Source: Afifella sp. IM 167
Lineage (GTDB): Bacteria > Pseudomonadota > Alphaproteobacteria > Rhizobiales > Afifellaceae
DNA: 64,000 nt
Reading direction: 5' to 3'
Assembly: GCF_020144925.1 (NCBI RefSeq)
Contig: NZ_NSLC01000001.1
Coordinates: 248,001 to 312,000, forward strand
The notes below the pieces were generated by a model. That model was given only the letters and a program-made list of their open reading frames with translations. It was not told where the DNA came from and ran no database searches. Shown here piece by piece: positions 25,940 to 34,888 of this stretch. Every line of letters begins with the position of its first letter. Position 1 is the stretch's first letter. The translations under genes were made by a program, and so were the position numbers.

Positions 25940-28009
25940 ATGGCGTCCACGCCGAACCACCCTTCACAGGCGGATGTTTTGTTGCGCGCGGCCCACCTTG
26001 GGGCCGCGCCGCTCGGCAGCGGGAAAAGTCGGACCAGCCCCCCGTTCCGGCTTTTCCTTGCTGCCGCCCTCTCGCTCTGTCTCCTGGCGCTATCGGCGCC
26101 GTTCTTCTCCGTTTCGGCCGACAGCCTCGACTACCGCCGCCTCGCCGACGAGGTGGAATCGCGTCTGGCAAGGGCCGCCGAGGCCTATTCGGCCGGCGAC
26201 GCGGAAACCGCGAAGGATCTCGTCCAGGGAGCCTATTTCGAGATCTTCGAGAACCTCGAAGGCCCGATCCGGGTCAATGTCTCGGCCGCCAAGAGCTACG
26301 AACTGGAGGCCGAATTCGGCGATATCCGCAAGGCGATGATCGACGGCGCGCCGGCCGAGGCCATCAAGGCACGCATCGATGCCCAGATCGCCGCCATCGA
26401 GGAGGTCGTGCCGGTGCTGGAAGAGGGCTTCCAGATCAAGGCGGAGCCCTCCGCGGCGGCTGCCCCCGACACCGGCAGCACCGCCGCCGCCAACGCTGCC
26501 ACGGCCAGTTCCGCCCCCGCCGCCGCGCCGAAGTCGATCGAGCCCTACTGGCAGGACGCGCTTGCCGAAATCGAAACGAAGATGTCGGACGCCGCCGGCG
26601 CCTACGAGGCCGGCCGCGCCGAGGAGGCAAGCCGCCTCGTCCTCGACGCGCAGTTCTCCGGCTACAAGAACTCCCTGATGGAGACGGCGGTCCGCCGCCA
26701 GCTCTCCGCCAGCCAGGATTCGGCCATCAACGCCGAATTCGCCCGCATCAACCGCCTCATCGCCGACGGCAAGCCGGCCCGCATGGTTCGCGCTTCCGGC
26801 GACGTCCTCGTCTCGGAGATCGAGGATCTTCTGCCCGGTCTTCCTCTGCCGGAAGGGGCAAAGGCCCGGGCGGACGCGGCCGAGAAGACCACGAGCGACT
26901 GGTCCGCCACGGCCGACAAGGTGGACACCGAGCTCACGGCCGCCATCGATCTTTACCGGGACGGGGACACCGCCGGCGCGATCCGCCATGTGCAGAACAC
27001 CTATTTCGACGTCTTCGAGGCCTCCGGCATGGAGGCGGCCGTCGGCGCCCGCGACACGACGATGAAGACGACGCTGGAGGGCCATTTCACCCGCCTCGCC
27101 GGTGCCATGAAGCAGGGCGCGGACGCCTCCGCGCTCGAGGACGAACTCTCCGCCACGCGCGCCGATCTCGCCGCGGCCGTCGCCAGGCTCGGCGGCGGCA
27201 CGGGGGATTCGCCGACGACGCTCTTCATCTACGCCCTGACGATCATCCTGCGCGAAGGCTTCGAGGCGATGCTCGTCGTCACCGCCATGCTCACCTACCT
27301 GGAGCGTATCGGCCACGGCGAGAAGCGCCGCGTCATCTACAATTCCGTCCTCGTCGCGCTCGTCGCCAGCGTGGCAACCGCGGTTCTGCTCGACTGGGTC
27401 TTCGAAGTGACGCCCGCCCGGCGGGAGGTGCTGGAAGGCGCCACGATGCTGGCGGCCGCCGTCATCCTCTTCACCATGAGCTACTGGCTGATTTCCAAGG
27501 CCGAGGCGCAGAAGTGGATGGCCTACATCAAGGGCAAGGTCGGCGGCTCGCTCTCCACCGGCTCGCTGACCGCGCTCTGGCTCGCCGGCTTCCTCGCCGT
27601 CTACCGCGAGGGCGCCGAGACCGTGCTCTTCTACAAGGCGCTCTCCGTCGAGGCCGATACGGCGGGCGGCACGGGCATCGCCGCCGGCTTCGCGCTCGGC
27701 GCGGCCCTTCTCGTCGTCGTCTACCTCGTCATGCGCTACGGCGCGATGCGCCTGCCGATCCGCCCCTTCTTCTTCGGCACGGGCGCCCTTCTCTACTACC
27801 TCGCCTTCGTCTTCTCCGGCAAAGGCGTCATGGAGCTGATCGAGGGCAAGGTGATCTCGCCGACCCTCCTGACCGGCATGCCGGAGATCCCGCTCCTCGG
27901 CATCTTCCCCTATGTGGAGACGCTCGCCCCGCAGCTCGTCCTCATCCTCGCCGCGCTCGCGGCGATCCCGATCGCGCGCCGCTCCGGCAGGCCCGCTCAT
28001 GCCGCCTGA
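25940..28009 (+). CDS. FTR1-family iron permease with triplicated N-terminal domain
   Basis: Inner-membrane iron permease, 689 aa, much longer than a minimal FTR1 (about 280 aa). A signal-type hydrophobic segment at about 34-55 leads into three related helical modules of about 100 aa (starting near 62, 193 and 315). Each has a YxxGDxxxA...YFxxFE-like pattern, and an Ala/Pro linker follows the first. The C-terminal seven-helix FTR1 domain (about 425-680) has both REGxE iron motifs: REGFE at 438 and REGAE at 556. It is first of a seven-gene cluster resembling the P19 iron system of Campylobacter and FetMP/FtrABCD systems. Confidence 0.9.
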   Translation: MASTPNHPSQADVLLRAAHLGAAPLGSGKSRTSPPFRLFLAAALSLCLLALSAPFFSVSADSLDYRRLADEVESRLARAAEAYSAGDAETAKDLVQGAYFEIFENLEGPIRVNVSAAKSYELEAEFGDIRKAMIDGAPAEAIKARIDAQIAAIEEVVPVLEEGFQIKAEPSAAAAPDTGSTAAANAATASSAPAAAPKSIEPYWQDALAEIETKMSDAAGAYEAGRAEEASRLVLDAQFSGYKNSLMETAVRRQLSASQDSAINAEFARINRLIADGKPARMVRASGDVLVSEIEDLLPGLPLPEGAKARADAAEKTTSDWSATADKVDTELTAAIDLYRDGDTAGAIRHVQNTYFDVFEASGMEAAVGARDTTMKTTLEGHFTRLAGAMKQGADASALEDELSATRADLAAAVARLGGGTGDSPTTLFIYALTIILREGFEAMLVVTAMLTYLERIGHGEKRRVIYNSVLVALVASVATAVLLDWVFEVTPARREVLEGATMLAAAVILFTMSYWLISKAEAQKWMAYIKGKVGGSLSTGSLTALWLAGFLAVYREGAETVLFYKALSVEADTAGGTGIAAGFALGAALLVVVYLVMRYGAMRLPIRPFFFGTGALLYYLAFVFSGKGVMELIEGKVISPTLLTGMPEIPLLGIFPYVETLAPQLVLILAALAAIPIARRSGRPAHAA

Positions 28010-28094
28010 GCGCCGCGCAACCGAATTCCGCACCGGGCCACGGCCGGGCCTCGTGCGGCATGACCCCCCAACCACCCAAAAGGAGAACCGGCCA

Positions 28095-28625
28095 ATGAAA
28101 GTCATTCCCGCTACGATTGCATCCCTCGCCCTTGCCGCCACGGCGGCAAGCCCCGCCTTCGCGGAATTCAAGGAATTCCCGGCGGGCGAATCCACGGAAA
28201 TGGGTTCGATGGAAATCGCGGCGGTGTATCTGACCCCGATCGACATGGAGCCGCGCGGCATCGACCTTCCCGCCGCCCAGGCGGACGTGCACCTGGAAGC
28301 CGACATCCATGCCACGAAGGGCAACCCCAACGGCTTCGGCGCCGGCGAATGGGTCCCGTATCTCACGATCTCCTATCGTCTGGAGAACACCGATACCGGC
28401 AAGGTCATCAGCGGCAACCTGATGCCGATGGTCGCCGTCGACGGGCCGCATTACGGCTCCAACATCAAGATGGCGGGTCCGGGCAACTATCACCTGACCT
28501 ACCATATCGATCCGCCGTCCCGTCAGGGCTTCGGCCGCCACACCGACGCCGACAGCGGCGTCGGCGCCTGGTTCGAGCCTTTCGACGTCGACTTCAACTT
28601 CAGCTACGTGCCGATCAAGGACTAG
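28095..28625 (+). CDS. P19-family periplasmic iron/copper protein
   Basis: A 176-aa secreted protein with a signal peptide (ending near SPAFAEFKEF) and the P19/FetP/FtrA fold (Tp34 family). Recognisable segments include VHLEADIHATKGNPNGFG, WVPYLTISYRLENTDTGK and MPMVAVDGPHYGSNI. Family members bind copper and ferric iron at a Met/His site and work with FTR1 permeases. ATG at 28095 follows AGGAGAA; it is 85 bp after the permease gene. Confidence 0.9.
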   Translation: MKVIPATIASLALAATAASPAFAEFKEFPAGESTEMGSMEIAAVYLTPIDMEPRGIDLPAAQADVHLEADIHATKGNPNGFGAGEWVPYLTISYRLENTDTGKVISGNLMPMVAVDGPHYGSNIKMAGPGNYHLTYHIDPPSRQGFGRHTDADSGVGAWFEPFDVDFNFSYVPIKD

Positions 28626-28680
28626 CTCCAGCCTCGCGGGTCGCCTCCGGGCGGCCCGCCCATCCGCTAGAGGGAGAACA

Positions 28681-30162
28681 TTGAGCTTTTATCTCGCCGA
28701 CGGTTTCCGCGCCTTTGCGCCTGCCACCTTCCTCCTGGCGCTCCTTGCCGGGCTGATCGTGGCCGTGGCGGATCGACGGGGAAGGTCCGAGGGCCTCGCA
28801 GCACGCCTTTCCCTCATCGCCGCCTTTGGCCTTTTGGCGGGTTCGGCGGCGGGCGTCACGGCCTATGCCTGGAGCGGCGAGGCGGCGAGCGTCACGGAAA
28901 TCCGCATGTTCGCCGAAGCCACCGCGCTCGGCGCGGCGCTCCTGGCGCTTCTCGCCGCCTTCGCGCTCCGCTTCGCCGGCGCCGTGCTCCTCGGTCAGCT
29001 CGTCTTCGCGCTCTTTTCCCTCGTGCTTTTCGCCCAGGCGGGGATCGCCTTCTCCGACGCCGTCACCGCCCATTCGCTGACGGCGACATCGGTCCTCAAC
29101 ACCGAGCTCATTCTCAACGTCTTCGCCATCGCGCTGACGGCCTTCGCGCTCGCCGGCCTTGCCGCCGCCACGAGCCACGTCGCGCGCCGCCTGCCCCTCG
29201 CCGCGCTCCTCACCTTCGTGCTCGCCATTGTCGTGGAGGCGCTCGTCTGGGCCGGCGACGTCACCCTCGGCCTCCTGCAGGTCGGCTGGCTCGAAGTCAC
29301 CTCGGGCCGCGTCTCGCTTGTCGCCAAGGCCGATTACTATTCCGATGCGGCGATCTATGCCGAGCTCGTCCTCGGCCTCGCCCTCGCCGCCCTCTTCCTG
29401 ATGCGCAGCCCGCCTGCCAGACGGCTCTCCGAGGAGACCGCCGGCAGCGCCCGCACCGAGGGGCGCAAGGCCCTTGCCTTTTCGCTCGGCGAGCGGCGCT
29501 GGTTCCGCGGCCTTGCCGCCTCGCTGGCCTTCGTCGCGGGCTCCATGCTCTATTACGACCTCTACGCCGCCCAGCCGCCCGCCCTCTCGCCGGCCGAACC
29601 GGTCGAGGTCGCCGCCGACGGCTATCTGAGGATTCCGGTCGAGACGGTAAGCGACGGCACCCTTCACCGCTTCGCCTACGTCACCTCCGACGGCCACCGC
29701 GTCCGTTTCTTCCTCATCAACCGCTTCGATGCCGACCATGTCGCCATCGGCGTCGTCTTCGACGCCTGCATGATCTGCGGCGACGACGGCTATATCCAGC
29801 GCGGCAACGAGATCATCTGCATCGCCTGCAACGTGCGCATCTTCCAGCCCTCGATCGGCAAGCCAGGCGGCTGCAATCCGATCCCGATGAAGCATGCGGT
29901 GGAGGATGGCCGGATCGTCATCGCAAAGGCCGAGCTCGAAAAGGGCTCTCGCCTCTTCACCGAGCTCGTCGAAATCGAGGTGGCCGATCCGGTCACGGGC
30001 GAGACGCTGATCAACACCCGCGCCCCCTATTCGACCGAGTTCGAGGGCCGCACCTATTATTTCTCCGGCCGCGATTCCTACGATACGTTCCGCGCCGACC
30101 CGCAGAAATTCGCCGCCGAGCCGCTCGCGCCGGCCGCCGTCCACTGGGACCCGGAGGTCTAG
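28681..30162 (+). CDS. DUF2318 membrane protein with paired CxxC motifs
   Basis: A 493-aa membrane protein with about nine hydrophobic segments in residues 1-300. A periplasmic C-terminal DUF2318 domain follows, carrying CMIC (Cys363, Cys366) and CIAC (Cys380, Cys383). These four cysteines suggest a metal or Fe-S site or a redox dithiol pair. Families of this kind always sit with FTR1/P19 genes and are thought to move electrons in iron uptake; that role is inferred. Translation starts at TTG 28681 after AGGGAGA. Confidence 0.85.
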   Translation: MSFYLADGFRAFAPATFLLALLAGLIVAVADRRGRSEGLAARLSLIAAFGLLAGSAAGVTAYAWSGEAASVTEIRMFAEATALGAALLALLAAFALRFAGAVLLGQLVFALFSLVLFAQAGIAFSDAVTAHSLTATSVLNTELILNVFAIALTAFALAGLAAATSHVARRLPLAALLTFVLAIVVEALVWAGDVTLGLLQVGWLEVTSGRVSLVAKADYYSDAAIYAELVLGLALAALFLMRSPPARRLSEETAGSARTEGRKALAFSLGERRWFRGLAASLAFVAGSMLYYDLYAAQPPALSPAEPVEVAADGYLRIPVETVSDGTLHRFAYVTSDGHRVRFFLINRFDADHVAIGVVFDACMICGDDGYIQRGNEIICIACNVRIFQPSIGKPGGCNPIPMKHAVEDGRIVIAKAELEKGSRLFTELVEIEVADPVTGETLINTRAPYSTEFEGRTYYFSGRDSYDTFRADPQKFAAEPLAPAAVHWDPEV

Positions 30163-30165
30163 ACG

Positions 30166-31476
30166 ATGTTTTCTCGCCTCCTCACCCAGTCCTTCCGCCG
30201 CGACTGGCGCCGCAAGCTCCTCGCGATCCTCACCATCGCGCTGGCGACGACGCTGATGACGGCGCTCGCCTCGCTCTCCATCGACGTCGGCGACAAGATG
30301 GCACGCGAGATGAAGGCCTACGGCTCCAACATCCATGTCGTGCCGAAATCGGAATCGATCCCGCTCGTCATCGGCGGCGTCGACTACAACCCCCTGACGG
30401 GCCGTGACTTCCTCCAGGAGGCGGACCTGCCGAAGATCAAGGACATCTTCTGGCGCAACAACATCACCGGCCTGTCGCCCTTCCTGCCGGTCAAGGTCGC
30501 CATGACCCGCGCCGGCGACGGCGGCGACACCGGGTCCGAAGTGCAGCTCCTCGGCACCTACTTCAAGAAGCCGATCAAGGTGGAGGGCTCGGAAGATTTC
30601 ATGACGGGCGTCACCACCACCAACGCCTTCTGGCGCATCGACGGCGCCTGGCCCGCCGAAGGCGCGCTTGATGAGGTCGCGGTCGGCGAGGGCCTTGCCC
30701 GCAATCGCGCCATCGCGGCGGGCGACACGCTGAGCCTCGCCGCCCAGGATGGCGGCGCGCCGCGAAAGGTGACGGTGACCGGCATCGTGACGGCCGGCGG
30801 TGCCGAGGACGGCCAGATCCTCGCCCCGCTCGCTCTCGCCCAGGACCTTTCCGGCCATGTCGGCAAGGTCGCCTCCGTCGACGTCACGGCGCTCACCATC
30901 CCGGAAAACGACCTTTCCCGCCGCGCCCGCCACGACCCGTCCGGCCTCGACGCGGAGGAATACGACACCTGGTATTGCAGCGCCTATGTGAGCGCCATCG
31001 TCCACCAGATCGAAGAGGCGCTGCCCGACGCCTCGGCGCGGCCCATCTGGCAGGTCGCCGATTCGGAAGGCGTCGTCATCGGCAAGATCCAGCTCCTCAT
31101 GCTTGTCGTCGCGCTCGCCGCCTTCGCCTCCTCGGCGATGGTGATTTCCTCGCTGCTCAACACGGCGGTGATGGAGCGCAGCCGCGAGATCGGCCTGATG
31201 AAGGCGCTCGGCGCCTCGCGCGCCGCCATCCTCGCCCTCTTCGTCGGCGAAGCGGTCGTCATCGGCATCATCGGCGGGCTGATCGGCGCGGCCATCGGCG
31301 CCGGCCTCGCCCAGGTGATCGGCGTCACCGTCTTCGGCTCGGCGATCGCCTTCCCGGCCATCGTCATCCTGGTCGTCGTCGTCGGCTCCGTCCTCATCGC
31401 ACTGGCCGGCTCCATCCTGCCCTCGCGCACCATCGCCGGGCTCGCACCCGTGGAGACCCTCTATGGCCGCCGCTGA
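30166..31476 (+). CDS. FtsX-like ABC permease, first of pair
   Basis: A 436-aa MacB/FtsX-type permease. One N-terminal TM segment (about 17-40) is followed by a large periplasmic domain and three C-terminal TM segments (about 310-425), with MVISSLLNTAVMERSREIG-type coupling sequence. It starts 4 bp after the DUF2318 gene and overlaps the second permease by 14 bp. It matches the paired permeases of the Campylobacter P19 cluster. What it moves is not known. Confidence 0.86.
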   Translation: MFSRLLTQSFRRDWRRKLLAILTIALATTLMTALASLSIDVGDKMAREMKAYGSNIHVVPKSESIPLVIGGVDYNPLTGRDFLQEADLPKIKDIFWRNNITGLSPFLPVKVAMTRAGDGGDTGSEVQLLGTYFKKPIKVEGSEDFMTGVTTTNAFWRIDGAWPAEGALDEVAVGEGLARNRAIAAGDTLSLAAQDGGAPRKVTVTGIVTAGGAEDGQILAPLALAQDLSGHVGKVASVDVTALTIPENDLSRRARHDPSGLDAEEYDTWYCSAYVSAIVHQIEEALPDASARPIWQVADSEGVVIGKIQLLMLVVALAAFASSAMVISSLLNTAVMERSREIGLMKALGASRAAILALFVGEAVVIGIIGGLIGAAIGAGLAQVIGVTVFGSAIAFPAIVILVVVVGSVLIALAGSILPSRTIAGLAPVETLYGRR

Positions 31477-32626
31477 GAAGATGCCCCGGAGCGGGGGTAT
31501 GGGCCTCCGCCTCCTCTTCAAGGCGCTGACCATGCGCCGCGGCCGGGTGCTGGCCGCCGTTGCGGCGATTGCCGTCGGCGCGGCCGTCATCTCGGCCCTG
31601 TCGAGCCTTTATTTCGACGTCAGCGCCAAGATGAGCCGCGAGCTGCGCGCCTACGGCGCCAACGTCATCCTCGCCCCGACGGACCCGACGGGCGACAAGA
31701 CCTTCTCCGCCGAGACCTATCGCAAGGCGGTGGTCGCCCTGCCGGCGGACAAGCTCGTCGCCGCCTCGCCCTTCCTTTACGGCGTCGTCAGTACCGGCGA
31801 GCGCGAGGCGGTGCTGGCCGGGCTCGATTTTTCCGGCGCGCGCGCCCTTTCGCCCTACTGGCAGGTGGAAGGCGCCTGGATCGGCGTCGATTTCGACGAC
31901 CGCAACGCCATGATCGGCACGCGCCTTGCTGCGGCCCTGGAGCTGGAGCCGGGCGATTCCCTCACCATCGCCGGCAAGGATACGGGCGAGAGCGTGGAAC
32001 TGACGATCAAGGGCGTCGTGGAAACCGGCGAGGCGGAGGACGACCAGATCCTGGTCAACCGCTCGCTCGCCGAACGCCTCCTCGGCATGTCCGGCAAGGT
32101 CAATCTCGGCATGCTCTCCGTCGCTGCCGAGGGCGAGGAGGCCGACGCCATCGCTGCGCGCCTCTCTGCGGCCTTCCCGGAGCTGGCCGTCCGGCCCATT
32201 CGCCAGGTCTCGCAGTCGGACGGCGCCCTCCTCGACAAGATCAAGGTGCTGATGGCCTTCGTCGCGGGCATCATCCTCGTCATCACGGCACTCTGCGTGA
32301 ACACCACGCTGACGGCGATGATCGTGGAGCGCAGCCGCGAGATCGGCCTTGAAAAGGCGCTCGGCGCCGATGACGGGGCGATCCTGCGCCAGTTTCTCGC
32401 CGAGACGCTGGCGCTCGCCCTCCTCGGCACGCTGATCGGCCTCGTCCTCGGCTTCGGCCTTGCCCAGCTTCTCGGCCAGGCGGTGTTCTCCACCGCCATT
32501 TCCTTCCGGGCCATTGTCCTGCCGGAGACGCTTCTCGTCTGCCTGGCAGCGGCGCTTCTGGCCGCCATCGTTCCCATCCGCCGTGCGGTGCGCATCGTCC
32601 CCGCACAGGTTCTCAAGGGAGAATAG
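31463..32626 (+). CDS. FtsX-like ABC permease, second of pair
   Basis: A 387-aa FtsX-type permease, similar in layout to its upstream neighbour: an N-terminal TM segment near residues 30-50, a periplasmic domain starting ELRAYGANVILAPTDP, and three C-terminal TM segments after about 260, with MIVERSREIGLEKALGADD as the coupling region. The two presumably form a heterodimer with the ATPase encoded 2 bp downstream. Confidence 0.86.
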   Translation: MAAAEKMPRSGGMGLRLLFKALTMRRGRVLAAVAAIAVGAAVISALSSLYFDVSAKMSRELRAYGANVILAPTDPTGDKTFSAETYRKAVVALPADKLVAASPFLYGVVSTGEREAVLAGLDFSGARALSPYWQVEGAWIGVDFDDRNAMIGTRLAAALELEPGDSLTIAGKDTGESVELTIKGVVETGEAEDDQILVNRSLAERLLGMSGKVNLGMLSVAAEGEEADAIAARLSAAFPELAVRPIRQVSQSDGALLDKIKVLMAFVAGIILVITALCVNTTLTAMIVERSREIGLEKALGADDGAILRQFLAETLALALLGTLIGLVLGFGLAQLLGQAVFSTAISFRAIVLPETLLVCLAAALLAAIVPIRRAVRIVPAQVLKGE

Positions 32627-32628
32627 CC

Positions 32629-33351
32629 ATGCTCCAAGGATCGATCGAGACATACGAGGAGTTCGAGGTCTCCGACCCCGAAAAGCCCCGCGCCGTGATC
32701 GAGACGAAGGGGCTGACGAAGTCCTTCGGCGCCCTGAAGGCGCTCGACGGCATCGACCTCGTCATCCGCGAAGGTGAGTTCGTCTCCGTCATGGGCCCTT
32801 CCGGCTCGGGCAAGACGACCTTCCTCAACATCATTTCCTGCCTCGATCGCTCGAGCGCCGGCACTTACCTCCTCGACGGTATCGACGTCTCCACCATGCG
32901 CGAGAAGGAGCGGGCCGTGATCCGCCGCGAGCGCATCGGCCTCGTCTTCCAACAGTTCCACCTGATCCCGTATCTCTCGGCGCTGGAGAACGTCATGCTC
33001 GCCCAGCACTATCACAGCGTCGTCGATACCCATGGCGCGCGCGCGGCGCTGGCGCGGGTCGGTCTCGCCGAGCGCGAGGCGCATCTGCCCTCGCAGCTTT
33101 CCGGCGGTGAGCAGCAGCGCGTCTGCATCGCCCGCGCCCTCATCAACGAACCCTCGATGATCCTCGCCGACGAGCCGACCGGCAATCTGGACGCAGAGAA
33201 CGAGCGCCTCGTCATGGAGCTTCTGGCGACCCTCCACCGCGAAGGCCGTACCATCGTCCTCGTCACCCACAATCCCGACCTTGCCGAAAGGACGGATCGC
33301 ACCATCCGCTTCGAGCACGGCCGGCGCGTCGACAATTCCGGCAGGCTCTGA
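32629..33351 (+). CDS. LolD/MacB-type ABC ATPase
   Basis: A 240-aa ATPase with Walker A GPSGSGKTTFLN, Q-loop LVFQQFHLIPYLSALENV, signature LSGGEQQRVCIARAL, Walker B MILADEPTGNLD and H-loop VTHNPD. It belongs to the LolD/MacB class that energises FtsX-like permeases. It is embedded in the iron cluster, 2 bp after the permeases and 1 bp before the thioredoxin-like gene. Confidence 0.9.
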   Translation: MLQGSIETYEEFEVSDPEKPRAVIETKGLTKSFGALKALDGIDLVIREGEFVSVMGPSGSGKTTFLNIISCLDRSSAGTYLLDGIDVSTMREKERAVIRRERIGLVFQQFHLIPYLSALENVMLAQHYHSVVDTHGARAALARVGLAEREAHLPSQLSGGEQQRVCIARALINEPSMILADEPTGNLDAENERLVMELLATLHREGRTIVLVTHNPDLAERTDRTIRFEHGRRVDNSGRL

Positions 33352-33352
33352 G

Positions 33353-33862
33353 ATGCGCCCCTTCCTCCCGTTCCTCGCGCTCGCGCTTCTCCTCGGCCTT
33401 GCCGGCTGCAAGGAGACGGCGGCGACGGCCGAGAAGGGCGAGGCCGCCCCGGCGCTCGCCGCGCTCGACGAGGCCAAGGACGTGGTCGACCTCTCCGCCT
33501 ATCGCGGCAAGGTCGTCCTCCTCAATTTCTGGCGCGCCGAATGCGGGCCGTGCCTGCGCGAAATGCCGGAGCACGAGGAGGTCTACCAGGCGCTGAAGGA
33601 TCGCGGCTTTGAGATTCTCGCCATCAATGCCGGCCAGAGCGAGACGGTGGTGCGCGGCGCCGGCCGCCGCCTCGGCGTCACCTATCCACTGCTCTCCGAC
33701 GAGCTGGAGATCACCGCAAGGCGCTACCGCGTCGTCGCCGTGCCGACTTTGGTGCTGATCGACCAGCAGGGCGTGGTGCGCGAATGGCGGCCCGGCCCGA
33801 TGCCGGCGGACGAACTGGAGGAGAAGGTCGTGGCGCTCCTCGGCGAAGGCGCCAGCTCCTGA
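33353..33862 (+). CDS. TlpA-like thioredoxin-fold lipoprotein
   Basis: A 169-aa thiol-disulfide protein. The N terminus is a lipoprotein signal with lipobox LAGC (Cys19). The thioredoxin fold has the active site ECGPC (Cys64, Cys67) and the cis-Pro loop VVAVPTLVLID. Campylobacter P19 clusters end in similar thioredoxin-like genes. It probably reduces cysteines in the DUF2318 protein or supplies electrons for ferric reduction; this is inference. Confidence 0.88.
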   Translation: MRPFLPFLALALLLGLAGCKETAATAEKGEAAPALAALDEAKDVVDLSAYRGKVVLLNFWRAECGPCLREMPEHEEVYQALKDRGFEILAINAGQSETVVRGAGRRLGVTYPLLSDELEITARRYRVVAVPTLVLIDQQGVVREWRPGPMPADELEEKVVALLGEGASS

Positions 33863-33878
33863 GCTCCCCCGTGGGAGC
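33863..33878 (+). terminator. Hairpin at the end of the iron operon
   Basis: GCTCCC-CCGT-GGGAGC, a perfect 6-bp stem right at the stop codon of the thioredoxin-like gene. No T run follows, so it may be a weak terminator or an mRNA 3'-end protector. Confidence 0.4.
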
Positions 33879-33980
33879 CTGATGCGGGTGTCGCGCGACC
33901 CCTGCAGCCATTGCCCTTCCCCGGCCCTGCAACAGGTTCAGCTCTGAACGGCAGCCGCAAAGCCGCCGCAAGGAGAACCC

Positions 33981-34766
33981 ATGCAAGCCGAAGCCCCGAC
34001 CTCACCTGCCGCAAAGCGCGCCTGGATCACCGGCGGCTCGACAGGCATCGGCCGCGCCCTGGCGCTCAGGCTCGCCCGGGATGGCTGGCAGGTCGCCGTC
34101 AGCGCCCGCAGCGCCGACAAGCTGGAGGCGCTGGCGAAAGAGGCGGAGCCGCTTTCCGGCGCGATCCGCGCCTTTCCGCTCGACGTGACGGATGCCGAAG
34201 CCACCGCGCGCGCCTTTGAGAGCGTCGAGGCCGCGCTCGGCCCGCTCGACCTCGTCTTCCTCAATGCCGGCACCTTTTCGCCCTTCTCCGGCAAGGAGTT
34301 TTCCGTCGAGGCCTTCCGCCACACGATGGAGGTCAACGTCATGGGCACCGTCCATGGCCTCGGCCCCGTCATCCCGCGCTTTCTGGAACGTGGCGCCGGC
34401 CATATCGCCGTCGTCGCCTCCGTCGCCGGCTATGCCGGCCTGCCGCGTGCCGCCGCCTACGGCGCTTCCAAGGCCGCCCTCATCAACATGTGCGAGGCGC
34501 TGCGCCCCGACCTCGGCAGCAGGGGCGTCACCCTCAGCCTCGTCAATCCTGGCTTCGTCGACACCCCGATGACGGAGAAGAACGATTTCCCGATGCCCTT
34601 CATCATCCCGGTCGACAAGGCGGTCGACGCCATCATGGACGGGCTGGACAAGAAGCATTTCGAGATCGTCTTCCCCTGGCAGATGCGGCTGTCGATGAAG
34701 CTCTTCCGCCTCCTGCCCTATCCGCTCTATTTTGCCCTCACCCGCCAGATGCTGCGCAAGCGATAA
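33981..34766 (+). CDS. Short-chain dehydrogenase/reductase
   Basis: A 261-aa classical SDR with the cofactor motif ITGGSTGIGRAL (about residues 15-26), FLNAGT, and the catalytic Ser plus YGASKAAL (Tyr-x3-Lys). The C terminus (FPWQMRLSMKLFRLLPYPLY) looks amphipathic or membrane-associated, suggesting a lipid substrate. Related SDRs occur beside CFA/DUF1365 clusters such as the one at 36-40 kb. Confidence 0.85.
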   Translation: MQAEAPTSPAAKRAWITGGSTGIGRALALRLARDGWQVAVSARSADKLEALAKEAEPLSGAIRAFPLDVTDAEATARAFESVEAALGPLDLVFLNAGTFSPFSGKEFSVEAFRHTMEVNVMGTVHGLGPVIPRFLERGAGHIAVVASVAGYAGLPRAAAYGASKAALINMCEALRPDLGSRGVTLSLVNPGFVDTPMTEKNDFPMPFIIPVDKAVDAIMDGLDKKHFEIVFPWQMRLSMKLFRLLPYPLYFALTRQMLRKR

Positions 34767-34888
34767 CGGCCGCCGGAAGGCACCCTGAAGCCAGCGCAGA
34801 GCTGCCATCCATTGGAAGCCCCCGCCGCGCCGTCCTATGTGCCGGGGCGAGGCACCCGAAGAGATTTGAGAACGAGACAGGAGAAAAG

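Noticed and set aside
28615-31590. 991-codon open frame on the minus strand opposite the iron cluster
   Set aside because: It lies entirely opposite the DUF2318 and FtsX-like genes; the Asp/Glu/Gly/Arg-rich translation is an antisense artefact.
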